Below, piece by piece: positions 31,701 to 41,400 of a DNA stretch of 64,000 nt (the stretch's first letter is position 1; every line of letters begins with the position of its first letter). The stretch is taken from assembly GCA_963675135.1 (NCBI GenBank), contig OY776132.1, positions 8,804,001-8,868,000 on the forward strand, written 5' to 3'. Under the pieces are notes generated by a model. That model was given only the letters and a program-made list of their open reading frames with translations. It was not told the origin of the DNA and searched no databases. The stretch comes from Galeopsis tetrahit (Eukaryota > Streptophyta > Magnoliopsida > Lamiales > Lamiaceae). The translations under genes were made by a program, and so were the position numbers.

Positions 31701-34173
31701 ATTTTCCATCCTCCGTGCTTTCCTTTGCTTCTTTATGTAAGTCAATATATTTAGCTTCTTTTCTTGGTATTTCCTGCAAAGAGTCAAGAAAACACACATA
31801 TTCAAAAAGTTCTATTTTATCAAAATCAATAAACGATGCATTAGAGGAGAAGAGTATAGAGTGGCTTATGCATTGTTCAAGTTCATCTTCTGGATAAGAT
31901 TGTGCAATTCTGTCTTTGATGCATTCTTGAACATGGTCAATTAAGTGGCATTCTTCATTATCCTGAAATTTCATAGCTTTGTAGATGGAGAATAGCACTT
32001 GCTCATCATTTACCCTTAACATTAACTCTCCTTTATGTACATCAATTAATGCTCTTCCCGTGGCCAGAAATGGTCGACCTAAGATGAGAGGAATATCTTG
32101 ATCTTCTTGCATATCAAGTATTACAAAATCTGCAGGGAAGATGAATTTATCGACTTTCACAAGCACATCTTCAATAATGCCTCGTGGATATGTAAATGTT
32201 CGATCCGCTAGCTGAAGACTAATTGTAGTCGGTCTCAACTCTCCAAGTCCAAGTGATTGAAAAATAGAATACGGCATCAAATTAATGCTTGCTCCAAGGT
32301 CACATAAGGCTCGTTTGAATGATGTTGGCCCGATTTCACACGGGATTGTAAAGCTTCCCGGATCCTTTAATTTTTGTGGGAGCTTACGTTGCACGATTGC
32401 CGAACATTCCTCCGTAAGATTTACGGTCTCGTATTCCTCCATCTTTCTCTTTTTTGATATGACATCCTTGAGAAATTTTGCATAATTCGGCATTTGCTCG
32501 AGTGCTTCGGCAAACGGAATATTAATCTGAATTTTCTTGAAAATATCAAGAAATTTAGCAAATTGATTGTCTAGCTTCTTCTTTCGAAAACGTTGGGGAA
32601 ATGGTAAAGGTGCTGATTCTTTTGGAATTTCAATTGGTTGTTCCAGGTGTTGAGTTTTCTGTTCTTGTACCACGTTTTCCATATTCATTTCTTCTTTATC
32701 CATCTTATTATTTTCTCCTTCATCCAATGGTATAGTGGGTCCTTCGTAACTCACACCACTTCTTAAAGTTATGGCTTGAATTTGCTCTTTTGGGTTGAGC
32801 TCAGTGTTAGAAGGAAATTGACCCTTTTGATGTTGTCCTCCAACGATAGTGGCTAATTGACCAATTTGTGTCTCTAAACTCTTAATTTGACTCCTTGTAG
32901 AGTTTGCAAGAGCATCCACAGTTTGCCTTGACTTGGCAAATTCTTGTTTAGTTTCCACCATAAAATTCTTTGTTTCTCCCATGAATGATGCAAACATTTC
33001 CTCTAAATTTGGTTTTTTCGGCTCATCAATGACCCCATTTGTAACACTGAAACCTGGTGGTGGTTGAAGTGTATTTCTCGTATTTGAGTATGAGAAATTT
33101 TCATGGTTCCTTAAGTTTGGATGGTATTGATTTGGATGCATCTTTTGGTAATTTCCAAAGTTCCGATTTCCTTGATTTCCCACATAATTTGCTTCTTCCG
33201 CGATGACTTGATCTATCCATGCTTGGTTTGTCTTCTCGGCTATGAGACTTTCCATTTGAGTGCTCAATGTGCTCATCTGAGCCGTGAGTTTCTCGAGCAC
33301 ATCTGTTCCTTCTACTGCTGCCAATTTCTTTATATCTCTTCTTTCTGAGGTCCACTGATAGCTATTTAAGGACATTTCATCTAAAAGTTCAAAGGCTTCA
33401 TCCGGCCCTTTAGAAAGAAGTGAACCTCCAGCGGACGAATCTACTATAGTTCTAGTTCGAGGTTCCATGCCGGAGTAAAAATAGCAAATTTGTTGCTCAG
33501 GTTGAAATCCGTGTTGAGGGCATTTTCTCAACAAATCTTTAAAACGGTCCCAAGCATCATAAAGAGGCTCGTCGTCCCGCTGCGTGAATTGGGTTATCTC
33601 GCCCTTCAACTTCAATGTTTTTACAGGTGGAAAATATTTCATCAAGAATCTTTGCACTAGATCATCCCAAGTGGTTATAGAGTTTGGTAATTGAGAATTG
33701 TACCATTGTTTTGCCTTGTCTTTAAGGGAGAACGGGAATAGGCGAAGACGAATTGCTTCTTCCGGTACCCCATTGTACTTAACTGTGCCTGCGACTTCCA
33801 CCACATGTGTCAAATGTGCATTAGGATCTTCTGATGGAAAACCCCCAAACTGATTCTGTTGCACCATCTGAATCAATGGCACCTTTAGTTCAAAATTGTT
33901 TGCGTTTACCGGGTGATGAATAGCTCCATCGAATCTCCTACCAACTGGCCTAAAATAGTCACGTATTGGTCGTTGATTTTCTTCTTCAGGTGCTGCTGGA
34001 TTTTGGACATTTTGTGGTGGATTTTGGTTTTGTGGTAAGTTATTATCATTTTCATTGATATTATCCTCCATCTCTCTATGTCGATTTCTTCTAACTCGAT
34101 TATTATGACGACAAACCGCTTCAATCTCAGGATTCAAAACTTCAAGATTTCTACTCCGTGAGCGTGTGTTCAT
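28756..34173 (-). CDS. Athila gag-pol polyprotein, single open frame
   Basis: The frame has 1805 residues without a stop. In order: a capsid-type gag domain (around residue 160, AKQWYNSQLPNSITTWDDL), no obvious CCHC knuckle, aspartic protease with DLGAS near residue 623, reverse transcriptase with FMDDF near 1086, RNase H starting at CDASDYAIG near 1236, the H2C2 zinc finger of integrase at about 1445-1490, and the integrase core with D in WGIDFMGPF (about 1516), D in ISDGGSHF (about 1574) and E in NGQTELANREIK (about 1612). There is no chromodomain after the core. Protein order and motifs are complete, so the element may be autonomous. Gag and pol share one frame, so no frameshift is needed. 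Confidence 0.95.
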   Translation of the reverse strand: MNTRSRSRNLEVLNPEIEAVCRHNNRVRRNRHREMEDNINENDNNLPQNQNPPQNVQNPAAPEEENQRPIRDYFRPVGRRFDGAIHHPVNANNFELKVPLIQMVQQNQFGGFPSEDPNAHLTHVVEVAGTVKYNGVPEEAIRLRLFPFSLKDKAKQWYNSQLPNSITTWDDLVQRFLMKYFPPVKTLKLKGEITQFTQRDDEPLYDAWDRFKDLLRKCPQHGFQPEQQICYFYSGMEPRTRTIVDSSAGGSLLSKGPDEAFELLDEMSLNSYQWTSERRDIKKLAAVEGTDVLEKLTAQMSTLSTQMESLIAEKTNQAWIDQVIAEEANYVGNQGNRNFGNYQKMHPNQYHPNLRNHENFSYSNTRNTLQPPPGFSVTNGVIDEPKKPNLEEMFASFMGETKNFMVETKQEFAKSRQTVDALANSTRSQIKSLETQIGQLATIVGGQHQKGQFPSNTELNPKEQIQAITLRSGVSYEGPTIPLDEGENNKMDKEEMNMENVVQEQKTQHLEQPIEIPKESAPLPFPQRFRKKKLDNQFAKFLDIFKKIQINIPFAEALEQMPNYAKFLKDVISKKRKMEEYETVNLTEECSAIVQRKLPQKLKDPGSFTIPCEIGPTSFKRALCDLGASINLMPYSIFQSLGLGELRPTTISLQLADRTFTYPRGIIEDVLVKVDKFIFPADFVILDMQEDQDIPLILGRPFLATGRALIDVHKGELMLRVNDEQVLFSIYKAMKFQDNEECHLIDHVQECIKDRIAQSYPEDELEQCISHSILFSSNASFIDFDKIELFEYVCFLDSLQEIPRKEAKYIDLHKEAKESTEDGKLNPYIKNMESQASNKAPELKPLPNHLKYAYLESGEQFPVIISAYLSEQETEKLLRVLRIYKSAIGWSISDLKGISPTICMHKIRLEEPYRPSAQNQRRLNPIMQEVVRKEVLKWLDNNMIFPISDSEWVSPTQVVPKKGGMTIVSNDNQEIIATRTVTGWRVCIDYRLLNAATRKDHFPLPFMDQMLDRLAGYEYYCFLDGYSGYNQIMIAPEDQEKTTFTCPYGTFAFRKMPFGLCNAPATFQRCMMAIFHGMIERIMEVFMDDFSVFGSSFDHCLHNLTLVLQRCVETDLVLNWEKCHFMVRDGIVLGHRISAAGLEVDRAKIVAIEKLPPPKNEKAVRSFLGHAGFYRRFIKDFSKIAKPICHLLEKDAKFDFDDNCLQAFEALKNALTSAPILVSPDWTQPFELMCDASDYAIGVALGQKREKIFRVIYYASKMLDNAQQNYTTTEKEMLAVVYAFDKFRPYLIGTKTIVFTDHAAIRYLFDKKEAKPRLIRWVLLLQEFDVEIKDRRGCENVVADHLSRIENGEEDGEKGKPIKESFPDEEVFIMESKIPWYADYVNYLATGVTPPDLTSYQKKKFFHDVRFYLWDDPYLFRRCADMVIRRCVPDEEWMKIIYHCHTAPSGGHFGANRTAAKILQCGFYWPSIFNDCHVFTMQCDRCQRMGNISKRQEMPLKSIIEVELFDVWGIDFMGPFPSSNGYIYILLAVDYVSRWIEAIPTQTNDAKVVLRFLRKNIFTRYGTPRALISDGGSHFCNKWLNQLLEKYGVKHRITTAYHPQANGQTELANREIKQILEKTVGTNRKDWAVKLDDALWAYRTAYKTPLGASPYQVVFGKSCHLPVELEHKAYWAVKKINMDFLNAGATRMLMLNDLDEFRNEAYENSKIYKERTKHFHDKMIQKREFKIGEQVLLFNARLRLFPGKLKSRWSGPFVIKNVMKTGVVELINHDGTIFIVNGQRIKRYYGSELQEKAYSLKLVES

Positions 34174-34419
34174 GCAATAATCCTGAAATCAGTAGAAATA
34201 TTTCTAAATAGTTACTAACCAAGAAGAATCAAGTTACTGGAATAAAATTAGTATAAAGCAAACACTAGTTTTTTAACGTCAACAGGAAGTAAAAGAAAGT
34301 AAAACAATAAAATTAATTAAATAAATTGCAATCAAATAATTGGACGAAAAAAATTCACAGTAAAATAAACTCTAGATTAAGAACTAGTTATTTATCAAAA
34401 TAGTATTAAATTAAACTAG

Positions 34420-34437
34420 TCCCCGGCAACGGCGCCA
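34420..34437 (-). other. Primer-binding site matching tRNA-Asp
   Basis: On the minus strand TGGCGCCGTTGCCGGGGA is the complement of the 3' end of plant tRNA-Asp including CCA. It lies six bases inside the 5' LTR. Confidence 0.88.
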
Positions 34438-34443
34438 AAAACT

Positions 34444-35895
34444 TGTTCACTATATTTTTATAGCCTAAATTATTCCGCAAGTGTACGGTGTAGATTATAG
34501 TACGTAGTGAGCACGAGTATCGTATCCACGAGAATTAGCTCTAATATCTATTACGATTTTAATAACCAATTTTTATCTAGAACAATAATAGCTTGGATGA
34601 TGGGCTTGATTAAGCAAAAAAATATTTAAAATACTCTAAGTAACCAAATAAATAAAATAGCATGCAAATATCAATTTAATGTTGTTTTGAGAAATTAAAA
34701 AGATATGGCGGAGCGGATCCTAGGACTTACGATTTCAATTGAGATCAAATTTACATACAAATTAATTCAATTGACTACTCCGTTTAGTATTTTATAGAGG
34801 TAATCACTAAGGAAGATTAAATCATCTCTCGATCTCATTAACCTTGTTAGATATAATTATTTAAGAGTTTGTATCTCTACTTTGCTCCAATAATTACTCC
34901 TCTCAACAAATCAAGATTATATTCCTCTTCTATTATGAATCTCCTCTCTCGAATATTGGCTCATAATAATTCATGCAATCCTATGCTCAATATTTAAATC
35001 TCCTCTCTCGAATGTTGATTTAAATAAACAAACGAATTCAATCACGTGGCCTTTGCAATTAAATTCACAAGATAAAAGGATGCACAAATAAGAATAACAA
35101 AACGAAATTAATCAATTAAAATTAATTGTTGCAAAAATAAATCTCAATCTACTTTCATGTCCTAGGACCTCAAATGAGATTAGCTAGAATAATTCATCAA
35201 TAAAGAAATAAAGAAAATAAATTAAAGAAAGGCATAAAATAAACTTATTGAATGGTGCGTTCAAGATGCTGTTGTCTTCTTTTCTTCCTTCTGAATTCTC
35301 CCCCCAGCGTATTCTCCTCCCTTCAATATTCCAGTTTTTGTCCCATATATATATCTCTCCGCTGATATCCTTTGTGAGGAGATAAAGATGAGTTCAAATC
35401 TCCTACTTTTGTGCAACAAATAAATCTCCTACTTTTGTGCAACAAATAAATCTCAAGATTTAAGTAATATCTTTTTTTGACTTCCAACTAAATAGGTTGC
35501 TTAATTATTTTATAATCCCACTTTCATTCGGCTGCTCCCAATTATGTTTTACTCATATATAGGCCCATAACAATATTCACGTCCAAGTTCTACTTTTCGC
35601 CATACTTATGTGAATCCTTCATAATTTTATTTATAACTTGTACTTCCGAACTCGGATTTACTCGATTCTTGTTTCGTTGTGACCCTCTCTTCAACGCGCT
35701 TCTTATGCGATAGCTTTGAGTTATCTTTGGCTGACTTTTAATTCTCGTTTTGGCCTGAAAACACTCGAAATAACACAACTTGTGCTATTCTTCAAGAAAT
35801 CGTCATTTCACCTCTTTTAAGATATAAACAAATGTAATACGAGTTAAAATGACACGTAATTGAGCATTAAAATTATAGAAAAACCCCGTTTATCA
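34444..35895 (-). repeat. 5' LTR of the Athila element, 1452 bp
   Basis: Full length with TG...CA ends (TGATAAACGG on the minus strand to GTGAACA next to the primer site). It holds the promoter. A short frame within it is repeated in the other LTR and is not a gene. Minus-strand TATATATATGGG near 35345-35355 could be TATA-like. Confidence 0.92.
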
Positions 35896-35941
35896 AGCTA
35901 CACCTTGATTTTCTCGAGAGTGATATCTGACTTGAGCGTCG

Positions 35942-35969
35942 AGAAACAACAGCTGTCTTACTTCCTTTA
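35942..35969 (+). pseudogene. Terminal scrap of the AAA-ATPase gene
   Basis: Twenty-eight bases equal the last codons of the AAA fragment at 22763-22790 (encoding KQQLSYFL). The rest of the gene is absent. It shows that another copy of that gene once ended here, just beyond the retrotransposon. Confidence 0.65.
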
Positions 35970-36127
35970 AGGTGCGATGCCATTGAAAGCACGTTCACGT
36001 CATCAAGGCAATTTTATTTATATTCGTCGTGATCCCAACCACCATCGTCGGAATATACTCCCATGGCCAGAAGGTCAGCTACTTCCTCCGCCCACTGTGG
36101 CAGTCGCCTCCGAAGCCTTTCATCACT

Positions 36128-36271
36128 CTCACGCACTACTACCACGAAAACTTGTCAATGGAGAATCTCTACAGGCTTCACTGCTAGAAAATCTGCAAGT
36201 TCCCTAGGCGCGTGTACGACGCCGTTTTATTCAACAACGATGTCGACATGCTCAAAACCATACACCGTTGA
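36128..36271 (+). pseudogene. Glycosyltransferase family 17 (GnT-III-like) fragment
   Basis: One frame reads LTHYYHENLSMENLYRLHC, TAG at 36185, then KFPRRVYDAVLFNNDVDML, and stops at 36269. This resembles the segment of plant GnT-III-type beta-1,4-N-acetylglucosaminyltransferases that leads to the VYDAVLFSNE motif. The internal stop falls where a Trp codon is expected. Flanking frames give scrambled remnants, so this is a dead fragment. Confidence 0.55.
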
Positions 36272-36460
36272 CCCGCACGACTGCCTTCGACATGGTGGTC
36301 GGCGATGACTCATAGGCCGGCTACTGCAACCTACCCCACCTTCGTGGTAGAGTGAAGAATTTTATTTTTAAAGAACCCTAATTTCAGTAGTTTGAAGAAA
36401 GACAGTCAAAGACTATGAAGGAATGAAATTAGACTTTTCTTAATTATTATTTAAATTAAT

Positions 36461-37703
36461 GGGAAAATATCAATTTTGGTCACCCAGTTTTACCTCTTTT
36501 CATATTTGGTCATCCACATTTAGTCACTATCAAAATTGGTCACCCAGTTATTATATTCTATCAAAATTGATTACTCTGTTGACTAACGGAGAAAGAGTTT
36601 TGAGCCGTGAAATTTCTCAAAACCAGTTAAAAAATTATCATGCATCTTCTAGAACTAATGAAACAAACGCAAAAGCAAGAATGAAACATGTGCAAAAATT
36701 ACCAATATTTACATTATATTTATAACAGGTCAGAAGGAGTTCTGATGCATCTTCTAGAACGTGATTCAATCCATCGTACTTTTTATTTTATAGATAATGA
36801 GAATTCTTTCTCATGCAATTGTTGGGTAGTCAGAAAATTACAGTAAGTTTTTAATAATTATTTAACTCAATTATGAATTTATTTTTGTTGGTTTACCTTT
36901 TATTTTACAGAAAATGAGAAACTCAAGAGATAGAATGCAATTTTGTACTCTGTTTTTTTTTTTTTTAAACAATTGTACTCTGTTTTCCAATTCTTGGTTT
37001 CATATTCAATTTATATAATAATTGGAGATATAAACTTATTTCAATTCATCATAATTTGTGGTGAAGATTAATTGTAAAGAATTTTCTAAAATTATTCATT
37101 CAAGAAAATTTCATAAATTTATTTTTCATTCTAAATATTTTTCTATTATTAAGATCATTATTGCAGATTTCTTGAAATGTTAATCAAACAATTGGGCATT
37201 TGAAATTAATTGAAATAAATTTCTATCTCCTGAGTTTCTCATTTTCTAATTATCTATAAAATAAAAATAAAAAGTAAATCAACGAATCACGTTCTACAAG
37301 ATGCATCAGAATTCCTTCTGATCTATTATATCATGTTCTACGCATCAGAATTCTGACGTTCTACAAGATGCATCAGAATTCCTTCTGATCTATTATATCA
37401 TGTTCTACGCATCAGAATTCTGACCTATTATAAATATAATTTAAATATTGGTAATTTTTGTCCATGTTTCATTCTTGTTCTGCGTTTGTTTCATTAGTTT
37501 CTGGAAGATCCATGAAATTTTTTAACATTTGAGAAATTTCACGGCTCAAAACTCTTTCTCCGTTAGTCAATGACAGATTGACTAACAGAGTAATCAATTT
37601 TGATAGAATATAATAAGTGGATGACCAATTTTGATAGTGACTTAATGTGGGTGACCAAATATGAAAAGAGGTAAAACTGAGTGACCAAAATTGATATTTT
37701 CCC
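36461..37703. mobile_element. Foldback element 1, 1243 bp, 9-bp TSD
   Basis: It begins GGGAAAATATCAATTTTGGT and ends with the inverse. The arms pair over most of the length: the first 170 bases and the last 170 are nearly perfect inverts, and inner words (TTTCTCATTTTC, AAAAAGTAAATCAAC) pair too. TAAATTAAT flanks it on both sides (36452-36460 and 37704-37712), a 9-bp Mutator-type TSD. Inside, 37288-37425 holds a 68-bp tandem duplication containing GATGCATCAGAATTC. No coding capacity. Copy 2 lies at 39026. Confidence 0.88.
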
Positions 37704-37724
37704 TAAATTAATTTAATTCTTTAA

Positions 37725-37994
37725 GGGGTGTATTCAATTGAGATTCTATTGGATTTTTTTGGACTTTAAAAAGTACGTGGATTTATAAATTCATAGAGTG
37801 CATACAGAGTTTGACTGATTTTTTTTATTGATTTATATGGATTTTCATAGATTTCACAGGATTGTGAAATATATTTTTTTATTGATTTAGATAGATTTTC
37901 ATAAACTCCGACATTAATGCAAAGAGTTAAAGAGTTAATTTTTTTTAAAAAAAATAAATATTATATATATTATATAAAATATTTTATCAATAAA

Positions 37995-38035
<41 letters not shown>

Positions 38036-38529
38036 TTACCAATAATATATATATATAAAGTATTTTACCAATAATATATATATATATATAAAGTTTATAT
38101 ATTAATCCGGGGCGGGGCGGATACCCGTGGGTAGGCATAAGACCCAAATCCGACTCATACTCAATACGGGGCGAATTTGACCTGACCCAAAGCTCGCGGG
38201 TGGGGTGGGTACCCGCGGGTCGGGGTCAATATTGTCATTCCTACTTCTGATCTTTAGTTTTCAAAGGTCTCTGAGAGAATCTGTTGAAATCTCTTGTTTT
38301 TAGAAGAGATTTTGATAGTGCAATTTATTTATATTTTTGGAGGAGAATCCAACAAAATCCATAGTATTAAAATCCATAGACTATTGAATACCTAAAGATT
38401 TTTAAAGACTTTTTAAAATCCGTATTGAATACCTTAAAAATTTTAAAAACTTTTTAAAATCCGAATTGAATACCCCTAGACTCTGAAAGTCCAAAAAAAA
38501 CCTACAGAATCCACCACCAATACACCTCC
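37725..38529. mobile_element. Tourist-like TIR element, 805 bp, TAA TSD, with TA microsatellite
   Basis: The ends pair imperfectly (GGGGTGTATTCAATTG against the inverse of AATACACCTCC), and TAA flanks both sides (37722-37724 and 38530-38532). The interior contains a long TA run (about 37990-38100), a GGGCGGG/ACCCGCGGG block at 38105-38230 and repeated AAATCC words. No gene. Confidence 0.6.
37985..38100. repeat. TA-rich microsatellite
   Basis: Interrupted (TA)n runs within the Tourist-like element. Confidence 0.9.
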
Positions 38530-38532
38530 TAA

Positions 38533-39025
38533 AATTCTAATTAATTAATTCTAATTAATTTTGTATTAAACAAGGGTAATATAGTAAATAATAAAATACA
38601 ATTTAAAAAAGTAATACAATTTATTAACTGAATTTAAACAAGAGTAATATACGACGTGTCACGTGGCGCAATTCGACATACTGACTACGGTAATCACTTT
38701 GTACAATTTAACTACATAAAAAGAAAAAAACCTTGTATGTAATTAAAAGGAATTAATTTGAAAAGCCTTGATTTAAAAAAAATGAAGCACTCTTGAAAAT
38801 ATTAAGAGGAGTTAATTTGGGGCACGGTGGTTATAAATGACATTTTACATGTAATTAATTTAAAAAAAAAAAAACTCGATGGGTGTTCTCAACAAAGACG
38901 TGTGTGCGTTTAACCGTAGAATTAATTCTGTTTCTATTTTGTTGATTAAACTTACTTTTAGGGTTTTAATTCTGATATGATTATGTACGAGAATTTGAGT
39001 ACAATCGATGAGCTTAATTAGAAAA
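38533..39025. other. AT-rich spacer
   Basis: No gene. A G-box-like CACGTGGC occurs at about 38659 but with no gene nearby. The stretch ends at the 9-bp TSD of foldback element 2. Confidence 0.5.
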
Positions 39026-40248
39026 GGGAAAATATCAATTTTGGTCACCAAGTTTTACCTCTTTTCATATTTGGTCATCCACATTTAGTCACTATCAAAA
39101 TTGGTCACCCAGTTATTATATTCTATCAAAATTGATTAATCTGTTAGTCAATCTGTCATTGACTAACGGAGAAAGAGTTTTGAGCCGTGATTTCTCAAAA
39201 GTTAAAAAATTCTCATGCATCTTCTAGAACTAATTAAACAAACTCAGAAGCAAGAATGAAACATGTGAAAAAATGATCAAGAAAAAATGATCAGAAGGAG
39301 TTCTGATGCATGTTCTAGAACGTGATTCAATCAACCATGTTGTTGTTGGTTTACTTTTTATTTTATAGATAATGATAATTCTTGTTGTTGGTTTACTTTT
39401 TATTTTATAGATAATGATAATTCTTTCTCATGCATCTTCAAGAACGTGAAACTTGCTGGATTGTCAGAAATTTTCAGTAAGTTTTTAATAATTATTTAAC
39501 TCAATTATGAATTCATTTTTGTTGGTTTACTTTTTATTTTACAGAAAATGAGAAACTCAAGAGATAGAATGTACTCTGTTTTTTTTTTAACAATTGTACT
39601 CTGTTTTTCAATTCAAATTTCATAAACTTATTTTTCATTCTAAATATTTTTCTATTAAAATCATTATTGCAGATTTCTTGAAATGTTAGTAAAAAAATTG
39701 GGCATTTGAAATTAATTGAAATAAACCTGAGTTTCTCATTTCCTAATTATCTATAAAATAAAAAGTAAATCAACCAATCTTGTAGACAATAAACCTGAGT
39801 TTCTCATTTCCTAATTATCTATAAAATAAAAAGTAAATCAATCAATCACGTTCTACAAGATGCATCAGAATTCCTTCTAACCTAAGAATTCTGACCTATT
39901 ATAAATATAATGTAAATATTATAAATATAATGTAAGAATTCCGACCTATTATAAATATAATGTAAATATTATAAATATAATGTAAATATTGGTAATTTTT
40001 GCCCATGTTTCATTCTTGCTTCTGCGTTTTTTCATTAGTTCTTGAAGATGCATGAAATTTTTTAAACTTAGGTTTTGAGAAATTTGACGGCTCAAAACTC
40101 TTTCTCCGTTAGTCAATGACAGATTGACTAACGAGTGATCAATTTTGATAGAATATAATAACTGGGTGACTAATTTTGATAGTGACTAAATGTAGGTGAC
40201 AAAATATGAAAAGAGATAAAACTGGGTGACCAAAATTGATATTTTCCC
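39026..40248. mobile_element. Foldback element 2, 1223 bp, 9-bp TSD
   Basis: Same termini and internal words as foldback element 1. ATTAGAAAA flanks it exactly (39017-39025 and 40249-40257). It differs by extra internal tandem duplications: a TTGTTGTTGGTTTACTTT block near 39345-39425 and repeated ATTATAAATATAATGTAA near 39895-39985. Confidence 0.88.
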
Positions 40249-40305
40249 ATTAGAAAAAGTTTGAATAATCTTGAAGCAGCAGGGGGTTTTGGATATTAAT
40301 CTATA

Positions 40306-40599
40306 CTCCCTCCGATCCAAAAAGTTTGTCGCATTTGGACTTTAAATTTGTTTCAAAAAGTTTGTAGCTTTTCCTAATTTTACCAATGATCTCCCTAAAT
40401 TGCCCCTATTCTTTTAGAAATATATTAATTACGATTTTTTTTGGAAAGGTCAAAGAAATGGTGGAAAAGGAAGGTGGAAAAATAAAAGGAAAAAGAGAAG
40501 AAAGGGGAAGAAAATAACTAGGGGTAAATTTGTAAAAAAAATATGTCCTTAATTTTATACAAAATGAGAAATGCGACAAACTTTATGAAACGAATGGAG
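40306..40599. mobile_element. Stowaway/Mariner-type MITE, 294 bp
   Basis: It starts CTCCCTCCGATCC and ends with the inverse-like GAAACGAATGGAG. TA lies on both sides. The inner ends also pair (AAGTTTGTCGCATTTGG against AAATGCGACAAACTTT). Confidence 0.8.
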
Positions 40600-40675
40600 T
40601 AATTATAAATGATGGAGTAGTATTCACTTTCCATATATATTGATGATTAATTTTGGGGGAAAAAAAGCAATACTA

Positions 40676-40895
40676 GGTTATGCACCCTAGTCCATGTTGC
40701 ACTTTTCAGTTTTACTGACTTACACTTTTTGGTAAATGGTGTTGCATTTTTCAATTATTACTAAAAATATTATTATACAGTTTAATAATTGAAAAATGCA
40801 ACATCATTTACCAAAAAGTGTAAGTCAGTAAAACTAAAAAGTGCAACATAGACCAGGGTGCATAACATACACTCGAGTTCATAGCAGACCAACCC
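40676..40895. mobile_element. Palindromic MITE of the 891-1137 family, left end truncated
   Basis: The right terminus is complete (ATAGCAGACCAACCC) and the arms pair, but the left arm starts at TATGCACCCTAGTCC and lacks the outer 25 bases, so no target duplication is readable. Confidence 0.8.
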
Positions 40896-41400
40896 TAATT
40901 GTAAATGTCTAAAAAAAAATTGTTCACACCTTTTGCTAGAAATATTTTATTTAATAGATATGATCCAATAAATAAAAATTTAAATAATTACTACCGTTTT
41001 GAATAAAAAAAAAAGAATTTTCTTACAAGACAAAGATAAAGTATTTGTGTATAACAATTTATAAATTTATGTTATATTTTGTTACCAAAGATAATATAAT
41101 TTAAATAATGACCTTTAAATATCGCGGCGTATTTCTTCTCATCTCATTAAATAAACTCTACTTCTCACCCAATTCTTTCCCTCAATTTCAATTCATTCAT
41201 TTGCGTGTATTCTCTGTCCCGCCGTTCTCCTCCACAAGTCACGCCGCTCGCAGTGTCGCGCACTCTCCCTCCCTCCGTTCTCAATTTCAATTCATTCATT
41301 TCAATTTCAATTTCTTTTGCAGGCTGTTCGAATTCAGTAGGTTTCTTCTTCTTTTTTTAAATATTTGCTGTATACTTTACTTTTGTTTTGTTGTACTAAC
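40896..41400 (+). promoter_or_regulatory. CDC20 upstream region and leader
   Basis: The 41190-41345 stretch is pyrimidine-rich like a plant 5'UTR, with a repeated CAATTTCAATTCATTCATTT at about 41193 and 41281. CCGTT, the reverse of the AACGG core of mitosis-specific activator elements, occurs at about 40993, 41222 and 41275; this fits a G2/M gene but is a short, weak motif. Confidence 0.4.

Larger units (their letters stand above)
24254..35895 (-). mobile_element. Athila-lineage Ty3/gypsy LTR retrotransposon, 11.6 kb
   Basis: On the minus strand the order is 5' LTR (35895-34444), tRNA-Asp primer site, gag-pol (34173-28756), a third ORF of the ATHILA family (28480-27131), a 1.4-kb non-coding tail, a polypurine tract and the 3' LTR (25668-24254). 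The protease word DLGAS, the absence of a chromodomain and the ATHILA ORF place it in the Athila clade. The two LTRs align over 1415 bases without gaps and I noted only four substitutions, so the insertion is young. The left LTR lacks 37 bases at its outer end, so no target duplication can be read. The gag-pol frame is open throughout. Confidence 0.93.
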
